From Paramacrobiotus metropolitanus (lineage: Eukaryota > Tardigrada > Eutardigrada > Parachela > Macrobiotidae): DNA of 64,000 nucleotides. Positions within the stretch are counted from its first letter, which is position 1. Each line of letters begins with the position of its first letter. This document shows, piece by piece, positions 37,201 through 57,364 of the stretch. Under the pieces are notes generated by a model that had not been told where the DNA came from, made no database searches, and saw only the letters and a list, made by a program, of their open reading frames with translations. Location: NCBI RefSeq assembly GCF_019649055.1, contig NW_026570225.1, forward strand, positions 2,852,001 through 2,916,000. Direction: 5' to 3'. A program made the position numbers and the translations under genes.

Positions 37201-37701
37201 GAGAAAATACGTAACAGGCTCCACAAAAATCAGATTGTTCAACACTGATGACTGATGAGAAAAACGGTGACCATTTCCTCTGCTTCGGTACAGTATCAAT
37301 AGGGCTTTAATACGATGTATAAAACTCCACAACAACCACTAACCATTTGCTAATCTTTACTGAGTGACATAAAAAATTAATCAACATTCACAAGCCAAAA
37401 TTATAAATAGCACTTAATACGCAAAAAATGAAAAAAATCAGTGTAATCCAACAGCAAATGGAATTTCAGCAGTCAGAAAGCAAAAGATGAGAACACCTCA
37501 TCGTGGTGAACAAAAATCAGTTACTCCAGATTAAAGAGACATCAGACATGCGATCAACATCAGGATTACAAGAACATATTCGGAACATTCTCAAGAATTA
37601 TGACAAAAACCTAAGACAACGCACGATAACACACCGCACCAAATAAATATTACCACGGGGCGTGGCAGGGGTCCACGAAGAACGACACTGCTTTTTCACT
37701 T
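34263..37701. other. Intergenic spacer, 3.4 kb
   Basis: AT-rich DNA with no secure gene. A less AT-rich island at about 35780-35990 is open on both strands. On the minus strand it reads MQTLLPVAGASSLTPP... and ends at a GTAAGC donor-like site; on the plus strand it is a 66-codon frame. I could not extend either into a gene. An 80-codon plus frame at 36376-36618 has no supporting feature. Confidence 0.45.
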
Positions 37702-45694
<7,993 letters not shown>

Positions 45695-46479
45695 TCTGAC
45701 AGCTCGAAAGATATTCTCTCAGCAATAGAATTCTCAAATTTCCAAATTATTTCGATTTAAAACATCTACTGAACCAATTTTGAAGGAAAAACAGCAAAAA
45801 AGAAGAGATCGCAAGTCGCAACTCGTCTGCCAGGAAATAAGTCCGCTAACTGGCACGGATGTCGAGTCATCGAGTCGTTGCACTTGTGCATTGCTGTGCC
45901 GCTGTTCAGAAGTACGTGCGTGTACTCCGTGTAGTAGTGTACCGTTGAACGCTTTGAATTTGGACAGTAACCCCCGAGACTACACTTCGCCACGTTACCA
46001 TGGATAAACGATAACATTTGGTTTTTGGTCGCTTCCGCCTTCCGGATTTGTTGCCCGATTTTAATCACCAAACCAAAAAATGAGTCCAAAATTAATGCAA
46101 TTTAATTGAAGAACAATATTAAAAGCACTCTCGTATACAGCGTACGACTAGTCGACTACATTGTGCAAGCTACAACTAACCGATAGGGAAGTTCGTAACG
46201 TCAAATGTTTGCCCCTTAGCATATGCCTACTGACGCGCCCCGCTCTCATTCATTCATTCATTTCTGACGTTTTGAAGCGCGTAGCAGCGAGCTCGCACCA
46301 CAAAGACAGTTCAGTCTTACGGACACAGCTTTTGAAATTGCTTTCGGTTTTGTTGACTAGGCTTTCATGGTTTTTCTCGCTCGAAAGGGGTAAAAAATTG
46401 CAAAGGCATTTTTTGTTGCCGAAAGCTTAAAGTACTGAGCCTGGTTCGGCAGTGTTGTTTTTAGGTTGTTTGTATCAAA
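45695..46479. promoter_or_regulatory. Shared upstream region of clathrin heavy chain and the adjacent plus-strand gene
   Basis: About 785 bp lie between divergent start codons. It must hold both promoters unless further 5' non-coding exons exist. Short open frames only; no clear core promoter motif was seen. Confidence 0.4.
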
Positions 46480-47809
46480 ATGACACTAGTCGGTGCTGGT
46501 GAGAACTGGCTGGATCAGTTGGACATTCCTGCGATCCCACATTTTTCGGATCCCACTTTTAATCCGTATGGGTATGATGGGGCCGACGAATGGTTCAACG
46601 GACGACGTGAAACCGGAGTTCCTGTCCAGATAGTACAGACTTGGAAAACTGAGGTAAGATTCAAGGCGATGGCATTTAACAATTGTCAGTATAAACTTAC
46701 CGTTTAAATTTTACCGTAGTGTATTCTTAAACTCGTAAGTCACTTACTGACTTACGGTTGGAAGGTCTTGAATCCCGAATTTGTTCACTTATGTGACTTA
46801 CGGTAAGTGAACAAATATGAGATCTTATAAATAACCCGAGTGATGGCGAAAATATTTGTTTGTTTGCGTCTGATGATTCTGATCCTTACTTTTTCGCTTC
46901 TGAATATCGGGCTGTAGTTGTTGATGTTTTCAAATTCTTCGTGAATTTCAAGGCAAAAGAATATTAATAAGTTCATAACTACTGTACCACGTTGTATTTC
47001 AAATTGGAATACAAAAGTACACACTTGCCTGGTCGCCGATACCGAACGTGCACGCGCTTGCACACGAGGCGGAGCCTGAACAGTAATCTCTTTAGTGGTT
47101 GAAGTTTCTTATGAAAGACATTTTGACTTTACTAAAATAAAATTTAATTTTTTGAAAAATATTTCGAGTTTTTCATGGATTCGTCGCGAGGTTGTGAGAA
47201 ACACGAAATGCGTTAAATTGCGCATTTGACCATGAATGATGTGTAGTATGATTGCAGACCACAGACAACGGCAGCGTGACCGTGACGGGAACGCTTCAAC
47301 AACCGGAAATGGCGCTGACCGAGCCGGTGACGGAAGACAGCAGCCAAGACGACCGTTCCTCGGAAGGCGTCAGTTACGCGACGGCTCATGCAACCAAAGC
47401 AACAATCCCACTGCTATCTGCGAGTCTGAACAACCCTCAGCTGACTGCCCACAATCAGATCCATAAGAACAGTCCATTACGAATGAAAGCGAAACTTCCA
47501 GCGCCGCTATTTGTCAAGCCTACTGGCACTCACAGAGTTCCGGTCGCACTTAGTAAGCCCGTTGGGCCACCGTCCCGTGTTGTGGCGCCGCTGCCCAAAC
47601 CGGCATCACCTATTGGTAAAAATAAGATGGATCGACCCGTGAAGCATTTTGTGTCCTCACCTGTTCCGAGCACCGATGGGGGCAAGCGTCTGCATGGATT
47701 GAATATGCGACATAATGAACCGGATAAGCATAGTGGCAAGCGACACTCAGTGGCTGCCGCTCGTGCCGGAGAGTATTTCATTCGAACCCTGCGCGACTAT
47801 CCTGAAGAG
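46480..47809 (+). CDS. Unassigned basic, disordered protein (first two coding exons; 3' end unresolved)
   Basis: Exon 1 (46480-46653) starts MTLVGAGENWLDQLDIPAIP and contains an aromatic/acidic cluster, TFNPYGYDGADEWFNG. Exon 2 (47258-47809) joins in phase 0 and is Ser/Pro/Lys-rich without predicted folded domains. It contains RMKAKLPAPLFVKPTG and GKRHSVAAARAGEYFIRTLR and ends at a GT donor in phase 0. The DxWF cluster followed by a long basic disordered region loosely recalls the N-terminus of the spindle factor TPX2, but I would not assign it on that. Possible next exons in phase 0 are about 48613-48639 (VPPHNSHST) and 48692-48712 (VQKTNWQ), both with good AG and GT edges. A possible last exon at 49101-49173 reads VNRRRSGKSDTSFVTELRN and then a stop, but the phases do not all agree. 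Confidence 0.6.
46779..46816. repeat. Short perfect hairpin in the intron of the unassigned gene
   Basis: ATTTGTTCACTTA (46779-46791) and its reverse complement TAAGTGAACAAAT (46804-46816) enclose a 12-nt loop. A related sequence, CGTAAGTCACTTACTGACTTACGG, lies just before it. Confidence 0.7.
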
Positions 47810-49706
47810 GTAATAATGATTACGCATTCATGATACTGATAGTTTTTGTATCACCCGTTACGGTGTTTAACATGTCGTACCGAACTAGGAAGGTGAGAAA
47901 CATTTAATATGCCGATACGCGCGTTTTTTAAGTACATATTTCATATTTGTAAGCAAACTCAGTTTTCCGTAACTCTGTTTTTGTTCGGCGGGTAATGGGT
48001 AGTGAGTACCCGTTTGAGTATTTTGGCGTGAAACCTGGATGCACTTGCAGTGATTGTTTTAAAATTTAATAACGCCAGTGTGATGGATGTGACCACCAAC
48101 TTGAATGCTAGTTGTAGTTTGCGATATTATTATTTTGGGATAGTGTTTTCAATTTGGAATAATGCGCATTTCATCATTCCGTCGAGGACGAGCTTAGTAC
48201 ATATGATAGACAAAAAAACTAGCGAGAGAATCTGATAACCATGCCCGGCCCGTGCAACACGGGCAACCACCCAGGTCTGTCAGTGCTGGTAAATACATCA
48301 CATTTAATACAAATAATCACCCCAGTATTAAATACCGCACGCTTTATTTCTTACAGTAAAACTTTGACTTTGTAGAACCACATGTGAAATTTCAGAGTAC
48401 TCACTTTTTACCCATTCTGAAAGATTTTTTAATTTTAGTCGGAGTATTTGTCACATCGCTAAGTCCGCTACGAGTGTTTCTTTTTCGCTTATTTTTCTGC
48501 TTCCCGTTGCTCGAGCGCTGCGATTACTTTACTGTCAGTCGCAATAAGCCCTGCTTCGGCGCGCAGACGAGAATCTTTAAGTTTTCTCTTTTTCTGAGGA
48601 CGTCGCTGGCAGGTTCCTCCACACAATTCTCACTCAACGGTAGGCCCGAAACAACGCTGATACTCGTGAAAGAAATCTCCATCGCAGGTGCAGAAAACAA
48701 ACTGGCAGGTAGCCGTACGTCGGTGATATTCTCAATTTCTCATCGTAGTACATCTCGCCAGATGAATCTTTATATTTAGATGGTAATTTTATAACATTAC
48801 TATCAAGAGATTGGTTAATTAATGTCAGTCACTGGTTACTGGAAATTTTGCGGAGAACCAATTATAAACAAAGTTATAAAACCAAAACAAAACTCGCATT
48901 TAAATTTCAATACGAGTGTGCGTTACCGTAAATAGCAGACCGTGTTCAGCTAACGGCTGCGTGACGGCGCGCGGCTACCGCCAGCCTAAGGTGGCTGACA
49001 GTGTTGCACAGCACGCAAATGGTTATCAGATTCTCTCGCTAGTTTTTTTGTCTATCACATGTACTAAGCTCGTCCTCGTACTTGTTTTTATTATTGTTAG
49101 GGTAAATCGACGGCGTTCTGGAAAAAGTGACACCAGCTTCGTGACTGAATTGAGAAATACGCGAACACCATGAATTCCCCGCCTCTTTCCTTCTAAAAGA
49201 CTGCGAAGTGTGCACGTATAGGAAATCAGGAGTGTTTCTTTGCAAACTCAATGGAACTAAATGTCTGTATTTAATGTGTATGTAGACTGTTTGATTCATT
49301 CTCATTTCTCCTCCGATAATCGTGCTTTTGTTGTTTGCTTTATCACCGATGCTCAACTTTTTTGACATCACGATGTACTTATCTGTCTAATTTTCTATTG
49401 TTATTGTTAAATATAATATAGCTCGCTGAGTAACTAAAAATCAAAAAATAAACAACAGCTAAAAAAACCATCTGACTAACGAAACTGGAGCGACGTTTAC
49501 TTACTTCGTTAAAACAAATCATAATCAATTTGGCATCGTTGAAGTAAGTAGTTTTAATTGTACGAACTGTAAGTGTATTCAGAGTCAATAAAGGCATAAA
49601 CCACAAAAACAGCAACTTTAAAATATAAATATTTATCTTAACAATAAACAATCGAGTTCTAATATTTCACTTCAATGGTACTATGATCGTGCTCAATGTT
49701 TGAAAT
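47810..49706. other. Region 3' of the unassigned gene; coding strand unclear
   Basis: Contains the candidate plus-strand micro-exons described for the preceding gene. It also has a Lys/Arg-rich minus-strand frame (about 48490-48600, including KLKDSRLRAEAGLIATDSK) whose continuation is shifted by one base. Neither reading could be completed. Confidence 0.3.
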
Positions 49707-51519
49707 TCATTCGTCAATGGCTTGTTCCAGAATCCGGGAAGTCACCCAATAGTTTGGTGGATGACCGTACCGATGCAGACGATTAACGCAGCCCGGATCC
49801 AAACAGTTGCACTGAAGGCCTGCAAAAGAAGAAAACTGCCATTAGAACAGCTTACCAAACTATTAGAAATGGCTTTAAACGATCAAATAACAACTCAGTT
49901 CCCGGTAAAGCGAACGGTGAAGGTTCGTCATAGCGTATCAGAGAGCAGGGTTTATAAATAGTCATCATGTCAACTGAACTCATCGCAGAACTTCTCCGAT
50001 CAAAAAACTCTTACCAAAATGACAGCGCAGTTGATTCTAGCTTCCAATAGCTAATACCGGTCCACACCTACAAGGAGCACAATAATGAGAAACTTTTCAC
50101 ATGTCTACTAGAATGTCGGTCCTGGAGCGAAAGAACACTACGTCAGTACTATAGTGTCCTCTGTTGAGTAGGATCGCATTGAACAATTTCGGAACACATC
50201 AGGAATACTTCCAGCCAAATGCTTGAAGATTCCGCCAGCATTCCCTATTCTGTTTATAGTTTAAATTTTATTTAACGTTACTCACCAGTTTGACACTGTC
50301 CTTTCGAGCTCCCGAACATCTCGACCCACCAGCCTAAAAAACAACTTTTAGCATCACAGGAGGAAACAACTATATCAGCTATTTCCCCGACTAGATGCCA
50401 AATTTCTAGGGAAAGTACACAACCGCAAGAACAAACCATAAATACGGTAAATTATTTCCCCTGAACTTCAAAGTTCTTATTATAACCAACGATACTTTTC
50501 TCCGCCATACACACCTTATGCATAGGAAGACGTTTAAATCCCAAACTACGTATCCGCAACAGCGTGGTTTGGGGCAAGAGCCTACAAACGAACAAAAATC
50601 ATCGAAAATCGCTAAAAATCGAACAGCGCCCCTGAGAAATATTAACTAATGTCAGACATCCAAGGAAGTTCTGCCAGCATCATAAAGGTTCGCAGCCCCT
50701 TCTGTACGAAACCGCGAAGTTAGGCAGTGATATCATCACCCAAGCTTACGTCGAATTCCTGAATACCGCATTAATTAATCCTGTACTCACCGAATGGGAA
50801 ACCAGCCGGCAGGTGCAATCAGTCTTTATAAGTCTCCTGCTAAAAGCCAACAAAATCGTATATAAACCAATCTTCAACGAATTTAAAGACAGTTTCAAAA
50901 TTAATAATATTTACATTATCATTTATCAGAAACAAGTGTCTAATCTATCAGCACTATTATTAAGCCTGGGGCGGTAGTAGTATCATCCTTTACGCTTGAC
51001 TGCACAAAAAAGCACATGTTAAGCCTACCTGTCTGTATCAAGGAACGTCCACTTAAAAACTTCTTTATAATCTCTAAAATTCACGAAAACAAGAATTACG
51101 TATGAACGCAGAAATTTGTTTAAGTTCAGTAATCTGTAATCACGATATCAGAAACACAGACCAAGTGAAAAATCAACATAAACTTTCAGTATGTCACTTT
51201 CATCACGAAGTGCGCACGACCTTTGTCTCCAAATAAAAATTATTTACAGTAGAAGAAATTAAAGTATTCACCTCTGTTGCGTTGTTCCAAAAAAAAACCT
51301 AATGCTTGGTCACACTGAAGAGTGTTACGTGCATTACACCTGCAACAGAAAGCCTGCTGTATTCTAACAATAAATTCAGGGTCTTACAACCCAGTGAACT
51401 GTTTTAGTACTTATTGCTAATTCAGAAAGTAAATCGTCACAGTGTAATCGGCTTGAAAAGCACTTTACCCTACTGTTCATCACGCAACACCAGTTTTGAA
51501 TATCCAGTACTAGTTCAGT

Positions 51520-51567
51520 ACGAGTACACCATTAACTGTAAACACGAGTACACCAGTAACTGTAAAC
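51520..51567. repeat. 24-bp tandem duplication
   Basis: ACGAGTACACCATTAACTGT plus AAAC occurs twice head-to-tail (51520-51543 and 51544-51567) with one mismatch. Confidence 0.85.
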
Positions 51568-53082
51568 CTCGATCTTACCTCAGGGCTCAGTGAGCACCGA
51601 AGACAAGGCACAGGATCACTCTGCTGGTTCATAATTCACATCAGACACTGACTTTCTGCTAATGAAAAGCAAAGAATGATTGTATACATTTTTCTCATTT
51701 AGTCTAAATCACGAATAAGGTTTTGCTGCATCAGATCTAATTTCATGATTGTAATCACATCGACATCATTCGGGGAAAGAAGACATAAAATGATTTTCTC
51801 ATCAAAAACATTTTAACAAAATCCACAGAACTCTTAAATTCACTCACGTACCCGCATTTATTACGGCAAGCTGGGAACCGAACCTGCAACAGTTCAAAAA
51901 AAGACTGCAAACAGCTGAATCAAAATACTACTATTGATAAAGTCTGAAACTGGCATAATCAGCGGGCTATAACTCAACAATAATTATTCAGTAGCAGAAC
52001 TGTATCTCATCATATGCAAGCTTATACTGTGCGATACTGAACACGTAGATTCCAAGCATCTTGGGCCATGTTGCTCAAGTCCATACCTTCGTATCAGCTT
52101 CACCTAAAACCACCGTGATCCACCATCAGCCCCTCGCCTGAAACAAACACATAACTATTATTAGTGAAGAAAAAGATGAAGCAAAGGCGGAAGGAAAGTC
52201 TCAATTCCTTTCTATCAAATAAGAAAATCAGATGAAGAAATTAACATCTCGAACACATCAGACATATGCTTGTCAAAGAATTTTTCATCATCATTTTTCC
52301 AAGTGGTAAGCAGTGATTTCTAAATACTTTCCCACATAATATGTACTGTAGAACTGCAGCACCCGGTTCTCGAAATGAACCGACTCACCATTTATTGACC
52401 AGCTGTTTCTCCGTGAACTTGGTGATACCCAGCAGAAAGATCTGTAAATGAAAGTCTATATCAGCTCCATTTGTAAAACTATCAAATAAGAGTGCCTCAT
52501 TTCATTAGAGCGGATGCATTAAAAACAGGTTTAGTCAAAATCAGTGCTGGTGAGGCTCGTCATAATGTTTTCAGCCAATGTGATTTCATTAAACATCATC
52601 TAAATTATTTCCGCTAGAATGCAAAAACATCTGAAAAATAATGCACTGTACCATGAAAAAATTTCTTTTCCCGAGATTTTTCAAGAATGAACCGGCTCCG
52701 AAGGCGGGCTACAAAAAAATACAATCAATGTCAAATGGCTTCCTGGTCAATTAAATAGAAAAAACTTGAGGGCAAAAATTAAACTGCCGTTCAGATTGAG
52801 ATGGTAATTCTTCAATATTAAAGTCAGAACAGGTCTGTATAAATCATCAGAAACTGGCAGTTTTACAAGAGCCTTGCATTCAGTAGATGACCTTACCAGC
52901 AAAGCGAACAAGCAAACAGAAGCTACCATACGTGGAGCTTTTTTAATTCAAATATTATGAAGCACATTTATATACTTATAAGAACCTTCTATGCATTTAA
53001 CACAACTTTCGCAATTAAAAGTTGAGCGCACAAAATATTTTTATTACACAACAATAAAATCATGGTTTAACAGTCAAAAGGC

Positions 53083-53126
53083 ACACGGAATTACCTAAAA
53101 CTGAACACGGAATTTCCTAAAACTGA
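53083..53126. repeat. 22-bp tandem duplication
   Basis: ACACGGAATTACCTAAAACT plus GA is repeated directly at 53083-53104 and 53105-53126 with one mismatch. Confidence 0.85.
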
Positions 53127-55555
53127 AGCTGTTTTCCTCCCGCTTGCTCGATGTCAGCCCTGTAAAAAAAATCAGGATTGTAATCGCAATCAGACGTATA
53201 GTAAAAGCCTGAAGGTGCTAATAAAATGTTTCAACATTGAATCAGTCACTTGTAATTGAATTCATCTTTTATTCACATAGCAAAAGGGCAGTAACTCATC
53301 AGGAAGTATTCAGAGTACAACATCAAAGACTTTCCTAAACCGTTCCTCACCATCGATATTTCGCTTCAGAATTTCAGGTAACCACCTGAAACCATAAAAG
53401 GCACCAATTACATTGAAGTTCCGAAATAGTTGGCAGTCAAACACCATGATTTAAATATAGCCTCATAAAGGGTGGGTAGGCAGTGCTCAAATTTGAGTCC
53501 CCATGAAAGCGTTTTAGCGCCTGTAAGCCCCAAAGACCGCTAATCACCGGCTTCGCGAATTCGTTACCGGCGTTATTACTGCTTAAGTATCAATTGAATG
53601 ATCTTAACAAACCATACCGAGGTAGAAACAACTGACAAAAATTAAACAGAATTCCCCGAAAGTAGTCACACAGATTCCTCACTGTCAGTTGTTTCAGTTA
53701 TGTACAAGTAAATATCACATACCTTTATTTTCCCCACGTGGAAACGCTTCCTAGTTGGTCACATTCTGCAAGAAACCGTTGACTCTGTAGCAAACATGGA
53801 TGTCTGCCAGTTTTTATGCTAAGTTCTATGTGCTTCAGATAGGAGCGAAAGACATTGACATAAAATATTATCACAGCCAGTTCATATGAACTATGCAATC
53901 ATCACAAAATATTCGGTTAAGATAAAAGGTAAAAACTAGTTATACGCACGTAAAAAAGCAGGATCGCATCAGGACCATGCAAAGAACAAATGAATTATCC
54001 TCTCATCCCTTTTCTGGAGAATTATCCTACAAGGATGAAGTCCAAAGATTAACAGTGCTTCAATGCAATTCTTATAACGACAAAAAAATCAGCGTAAAAA
54101 ATCAGAACTTGAAAGAAACATCAACATTGTATCAGACATATGCTTGTCTTGATAAATAGCATCATTTTCATACGGTATGTGTTCCGAATAATACAAAAGC
54201 CCACCGTTTGGTAGACAATTTTACCTTGTGGTAGGATATAAGAGGATATACCGTCCAAAAAGGATCTGGAAAAAAAAGAACATTAACGCTACGAAGTGCG
54301 CTGCTTACACTTTGTTAGTGCACATTCAATCTGATCACACAATCAGAAAACAAGAATTTTGCATCACTTTTACTCAATGCATGTAGGTAACTCATCCCAA
54401 TGCTCCGTACTACAAAATAATTAATCCCAATCACGAACTTCTATCACACATACCGGGTTTTTCAATCCGAGCGCACTTAAATGGAAAAACATCAAAAAGC
54501 CCCATCTCCGATCCTGCAACAAAAGAAAACTAAATAAATATTGAATTAAGTTCCGGTCACCAAAATTATTCATAATTAGGCAGCCGCTTGTTCAAGTTCA
54601 TACGCTTTTATAGGTGGGAAAAGCAGTTTCGTCAATACGTATCGGATGGAGGTGCAAAGATATAATCATCATGGGTAAGAACAGGCTAAAATGACAGAAA
54701 ATCTTTTTAAATGTAGACTTACTTCTGCTGATGTGACAGCTCTCTCCACAAACCAAAATTCCTGAAAAACGAAATAAGTGGTTATGGTGCTGTAACGAAC
54801 CAGAGGAGGACAAAGTTCAAACTAGCAGCAGAATCTCAGTTCGCCCTAGAGTGTAATCAAATGAATTCAGCGGATTGACAGATTGTTTCATCCTTCTCAG
54901 ACCGGGACAGACCTTGAAGAAAGGCTGCAACACGTACATTTATTCTTTACCTCATAGCTTTCGAAATACAAATGGACACGGAAACCGGCAACCTGTGTGA
55001 ACCTGCAAAATATAGAAAACATCAGACACTACAAACAACAGTACAGTAGCGTATATTGCAACACAGTTCGCCCGACCACAATCCCGTAGTTAAAACAATG
55101 CATTTTAACGGCCTTGGTGTCCAGGACAGCCCTATAGAGAACGAGAAGGAGCTCCTCATTCCCTTACACAAGTCCTATTCATTTTACCCATCCATAGCAC
55201 CTTGTCTGTAGATGTTTCTCCAGCCAAGCGGCTTATTAAGATGGAAGTGAGTACTCTTAAAAGGTTTTATAATGTAAACGGTCACAGTTCCTCACCTTCA
55301 CTTCCCATCAACTCGCGAATTGTCTTGCAGTTAGTCAGTCTGCAAACCAAAAACTTGATAACAAACCGTAACAAACCTTCTGGTATGATTCTTTATAATA
55401 TACGTCAGAGATCAGAGCGTTAGAGGTAGTACGAGATTATTCTATCACAACAGAATCAGAGCTGGTGATCGTGAACTCATCATTCCAGCTAATAGTTCTA
55501 TACGAACCCGCATACATTGAAATTTCTACTTGTATTGTTCTGTGCTCTTACATTG

Positions 55556-56495
55556 TTATCTAAATAATTTCAGATGCTTCATTAGGCCTTCGACGGTGCG
55601 CTTGAAACAAGGCTTCACGGCTAAACAGCTCGCCACGTTCTCTGGCTCTTCAATCCACAATTTATGGCCGATACTTCTGGATTTCAGTTCCTCAACCAAA
55701 TCCATGAGGACTTTCTCATCGGTTGCCTGACAAAAACAACATAATATTACGTACATACTTGTACTAGTGCAAGGCCCGAGTACTACTGCATGCACTTCCG
55801 GGAAGGTCGAAGAACCTTGCCGGTAATATTTCAACGGTAATTCAAGTACCCGGAAGCTTAGAAAATCTAAGAATTCACTAATCGACCACGCAACTACATA
55901 TAAATGCTCCTGGTCCTCCCTAAAGAAAAATTAGAAAACCTTCTGCTTAACGTAGATTCTGAAGTACAGTATATCGTATTTATCATGTCGGCTTTAATCA
56001 GCAGCACATTGCATTCATCCGGCAACAGTGTCACCGAAGCACAGGCATTGCTTCAACACTGTTGCATCGTACGCAAATTACTTCATCATTAAGCCCGGCG
56101 GAATCTTCGATTCCCTTATTTTCGAGTTACAGACATTCAACAACTTATAATCACAGACATTCTACAGAAAGTACAGACATTCTACAACTTATAATCACTT
56201 TACGAGTGGTGAACTTAGTTAACTGTTTCATTTTTAAACTGAATTATCCGCGCGGCTCGCTGCCCAACTGGTCCCGCATATCTAACATTCCTGATGTACC
56301 TACCTTCAGGACACACACGTGCATGCGGTCCAGATCTGCTAGGAACCTTTGTGTCTCAGGATCATCGCGGAAAATATGGTTCACAGCACATGAAGCATGG
56401 CAGCCTTGCGCAACCAGCGCACCGGTAGGCCATTTCAGATCGCCGCGGAGAACTACGTACTGGATTAAGTAATCTGGCAGATCTGGTTGGCTCAT
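55556..56495 (-). CDS. PTRHD1: Peptidyl-tRNA hydrolase 2-fold protein PTRHD1
   Basis: Two exons, 56304-56495 and 55556-55726, give 363 bp or 120 residues (human PTRHD1 is about 140). The start MSQPDLPDYLIQYVVLRGDL is preceded by in-frame codons of a longer open frame but is the first Met matching the family. The PTH2-fold blocks are clear: WPTGALVAQGCHASCAVNH, RMHVCVLK, IGHKLWIEEPENVASCLAVK and the terminal HLKLFR. Bacterial-type Pth2 enzymes recycle peptidyl-tRNA; the biochemical role of PTRHD1 in animals is less certain. The intron is 577 bp with a GTAGGT donor. The gene is divergent from COG2. Confidence 0.95.
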
Positions 56496-57364
56496 GTTGG
56501 AAAAATTAAATCCTACTACTATTAAGAACAACGTCATGTGTACAAATGTTTTATTTTAATGTTAATACTAATATGAGTTTCGACCGAAAGGCGAAATCAA
56601 CAGAATTTAGAAATTATTTCGGTATGTCAGCGAACCTTTGCAAAAATGAAAAATTTATAAAAGTTCGTTTGCAAAGCCAAGTCTAGCCCGGCCGAACAGC
56701 AGCGCAGGCTTGTCTCCGCCCGGCGCAGCACACACGGGTCTGCGGCAGACCCGTGTGTGCTACGCCGATACAGCCGGGCGGAGACAAGCTCGTACATTAC
56801 CAGTGCAGATTTTGCGACCAACCAGCCGTTCTGCCACAAAAAAGGTTTTTTATTATTGGTCGAGCAAGCATACCTAGGTTCATAATACCCTCCCCCCTGC
56901 CAGGCTGCCACGATTTGCACGTTCAGATGCAAACAAATTTTTCCAGAACAATAGCAACACTCAAAACGATCAGTAAAAAGATTCATTGAAAAACAAAAGT
57001 TTTTATTAAGTTTAAACTTTAAACTACATTAAGTACGAGTACTGTACTTCTACTTTACAAATTACAGATATGTACAGTACTTCCACAGGTAAGAGTTAAT
57101 CAGTTCAGTTAAGGGTTGCTTTTTTACTTTTAAAATACAACATTTTGAATTGCATGAGTGCGCGAGTACAGACAGTCTGCTACAGTCTGGCCTCTGAAGG
57201 CTTTTATAATGTACTGTACTCGTACTGTTTTACAACTTTTACTTATAAAATTAATAACAACCACTGTCTTGAAGTGATCGGTTCTGCAAAGGAAATTTGT
57301 ATCCTGTTTCCGAGCGAATGTTATTTGTTCTATCGGGGTGCGATATATCAATCCTTGGATAAAA
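56496..57364. promoter_or_regulatory. Shared upstream region of PTRHD1 and COG2
   Basis: About 870 bp between divergent start codons, AT-rich apart from a GC-rich palindrome at 56708-56789. No core promoter motif was convincing. Confidence 0.4.
56708..56789. repeat. GC-rich long palindrome
   Basis: An inner pair of perfect 17-bp arms, AGCACACACGGGTCTGC (56727-56743) and its reverse complement (56745-56761), is separated by a single base. An outer pair, GCTTGTCTCCGCCCGGC (56708-56724) and its reverse complement (56773-56789), nests around it with a 2-nt and an 11-nt unpaired segment between the layers. It stands out in base composition from the AT-rich surroundings. Confidence 0.9.

Larger units (their letters stand above)
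49707..55483 (-). other. Probable multi-exon transcription unit on the minus strand, product unknown
   Basis: Many segments are bounded on the minus strand by good acceptors (T-rich followed by TTGCAG or TTTCAG) and GTAAGT/GTGAGT donors, spaced 100-250 bp apart, as in the introns of neighbouring genes. Segments open in only one frame include 50286-50405 (39 codons, IWHLVGEIADIVVSSCDAK...), 53445-53539 (31 codons, GLWGLQALKRFHGDSNLST...) and 53725-53890 (SYELAVIIFYVNVFRSYLK...). Others such as 54951-55002 (FTQVAGFRVHLYFESYE) and 54723-54761 can be read in more than one frame. A chain from an ATG at 55483 can be threaded, but several phases are arbitrary and one join needs an extra base. No domain was recognised. 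It may be a fast-evolving gene, a non-coding RNA gene or a decaying gene. Confidence 0.3.

Noticed and set aside
48384-48779. Plus-strand 131-codon Phe/Leu-rich frame
   Set aside because: Composition looks like the complement of Lys/Glu-rich DNA, with no start context or domain. The minus-strand reading there is interrupted and also unproven.
49722-49961. Plus-strand 79-codon frame with a stop
   Set aside because: Overlaps a minus-strand exon-like segment with a strong acceptor; no homology on either strand, so not called as a gene.
53165-53185. A-rich runs here and elsewhere as retroelement poly(A) tails
   Set aside because: No adjoining reverse transcriptase, gag-like frame or target duplication was found; ordinary AT-rich DNA.
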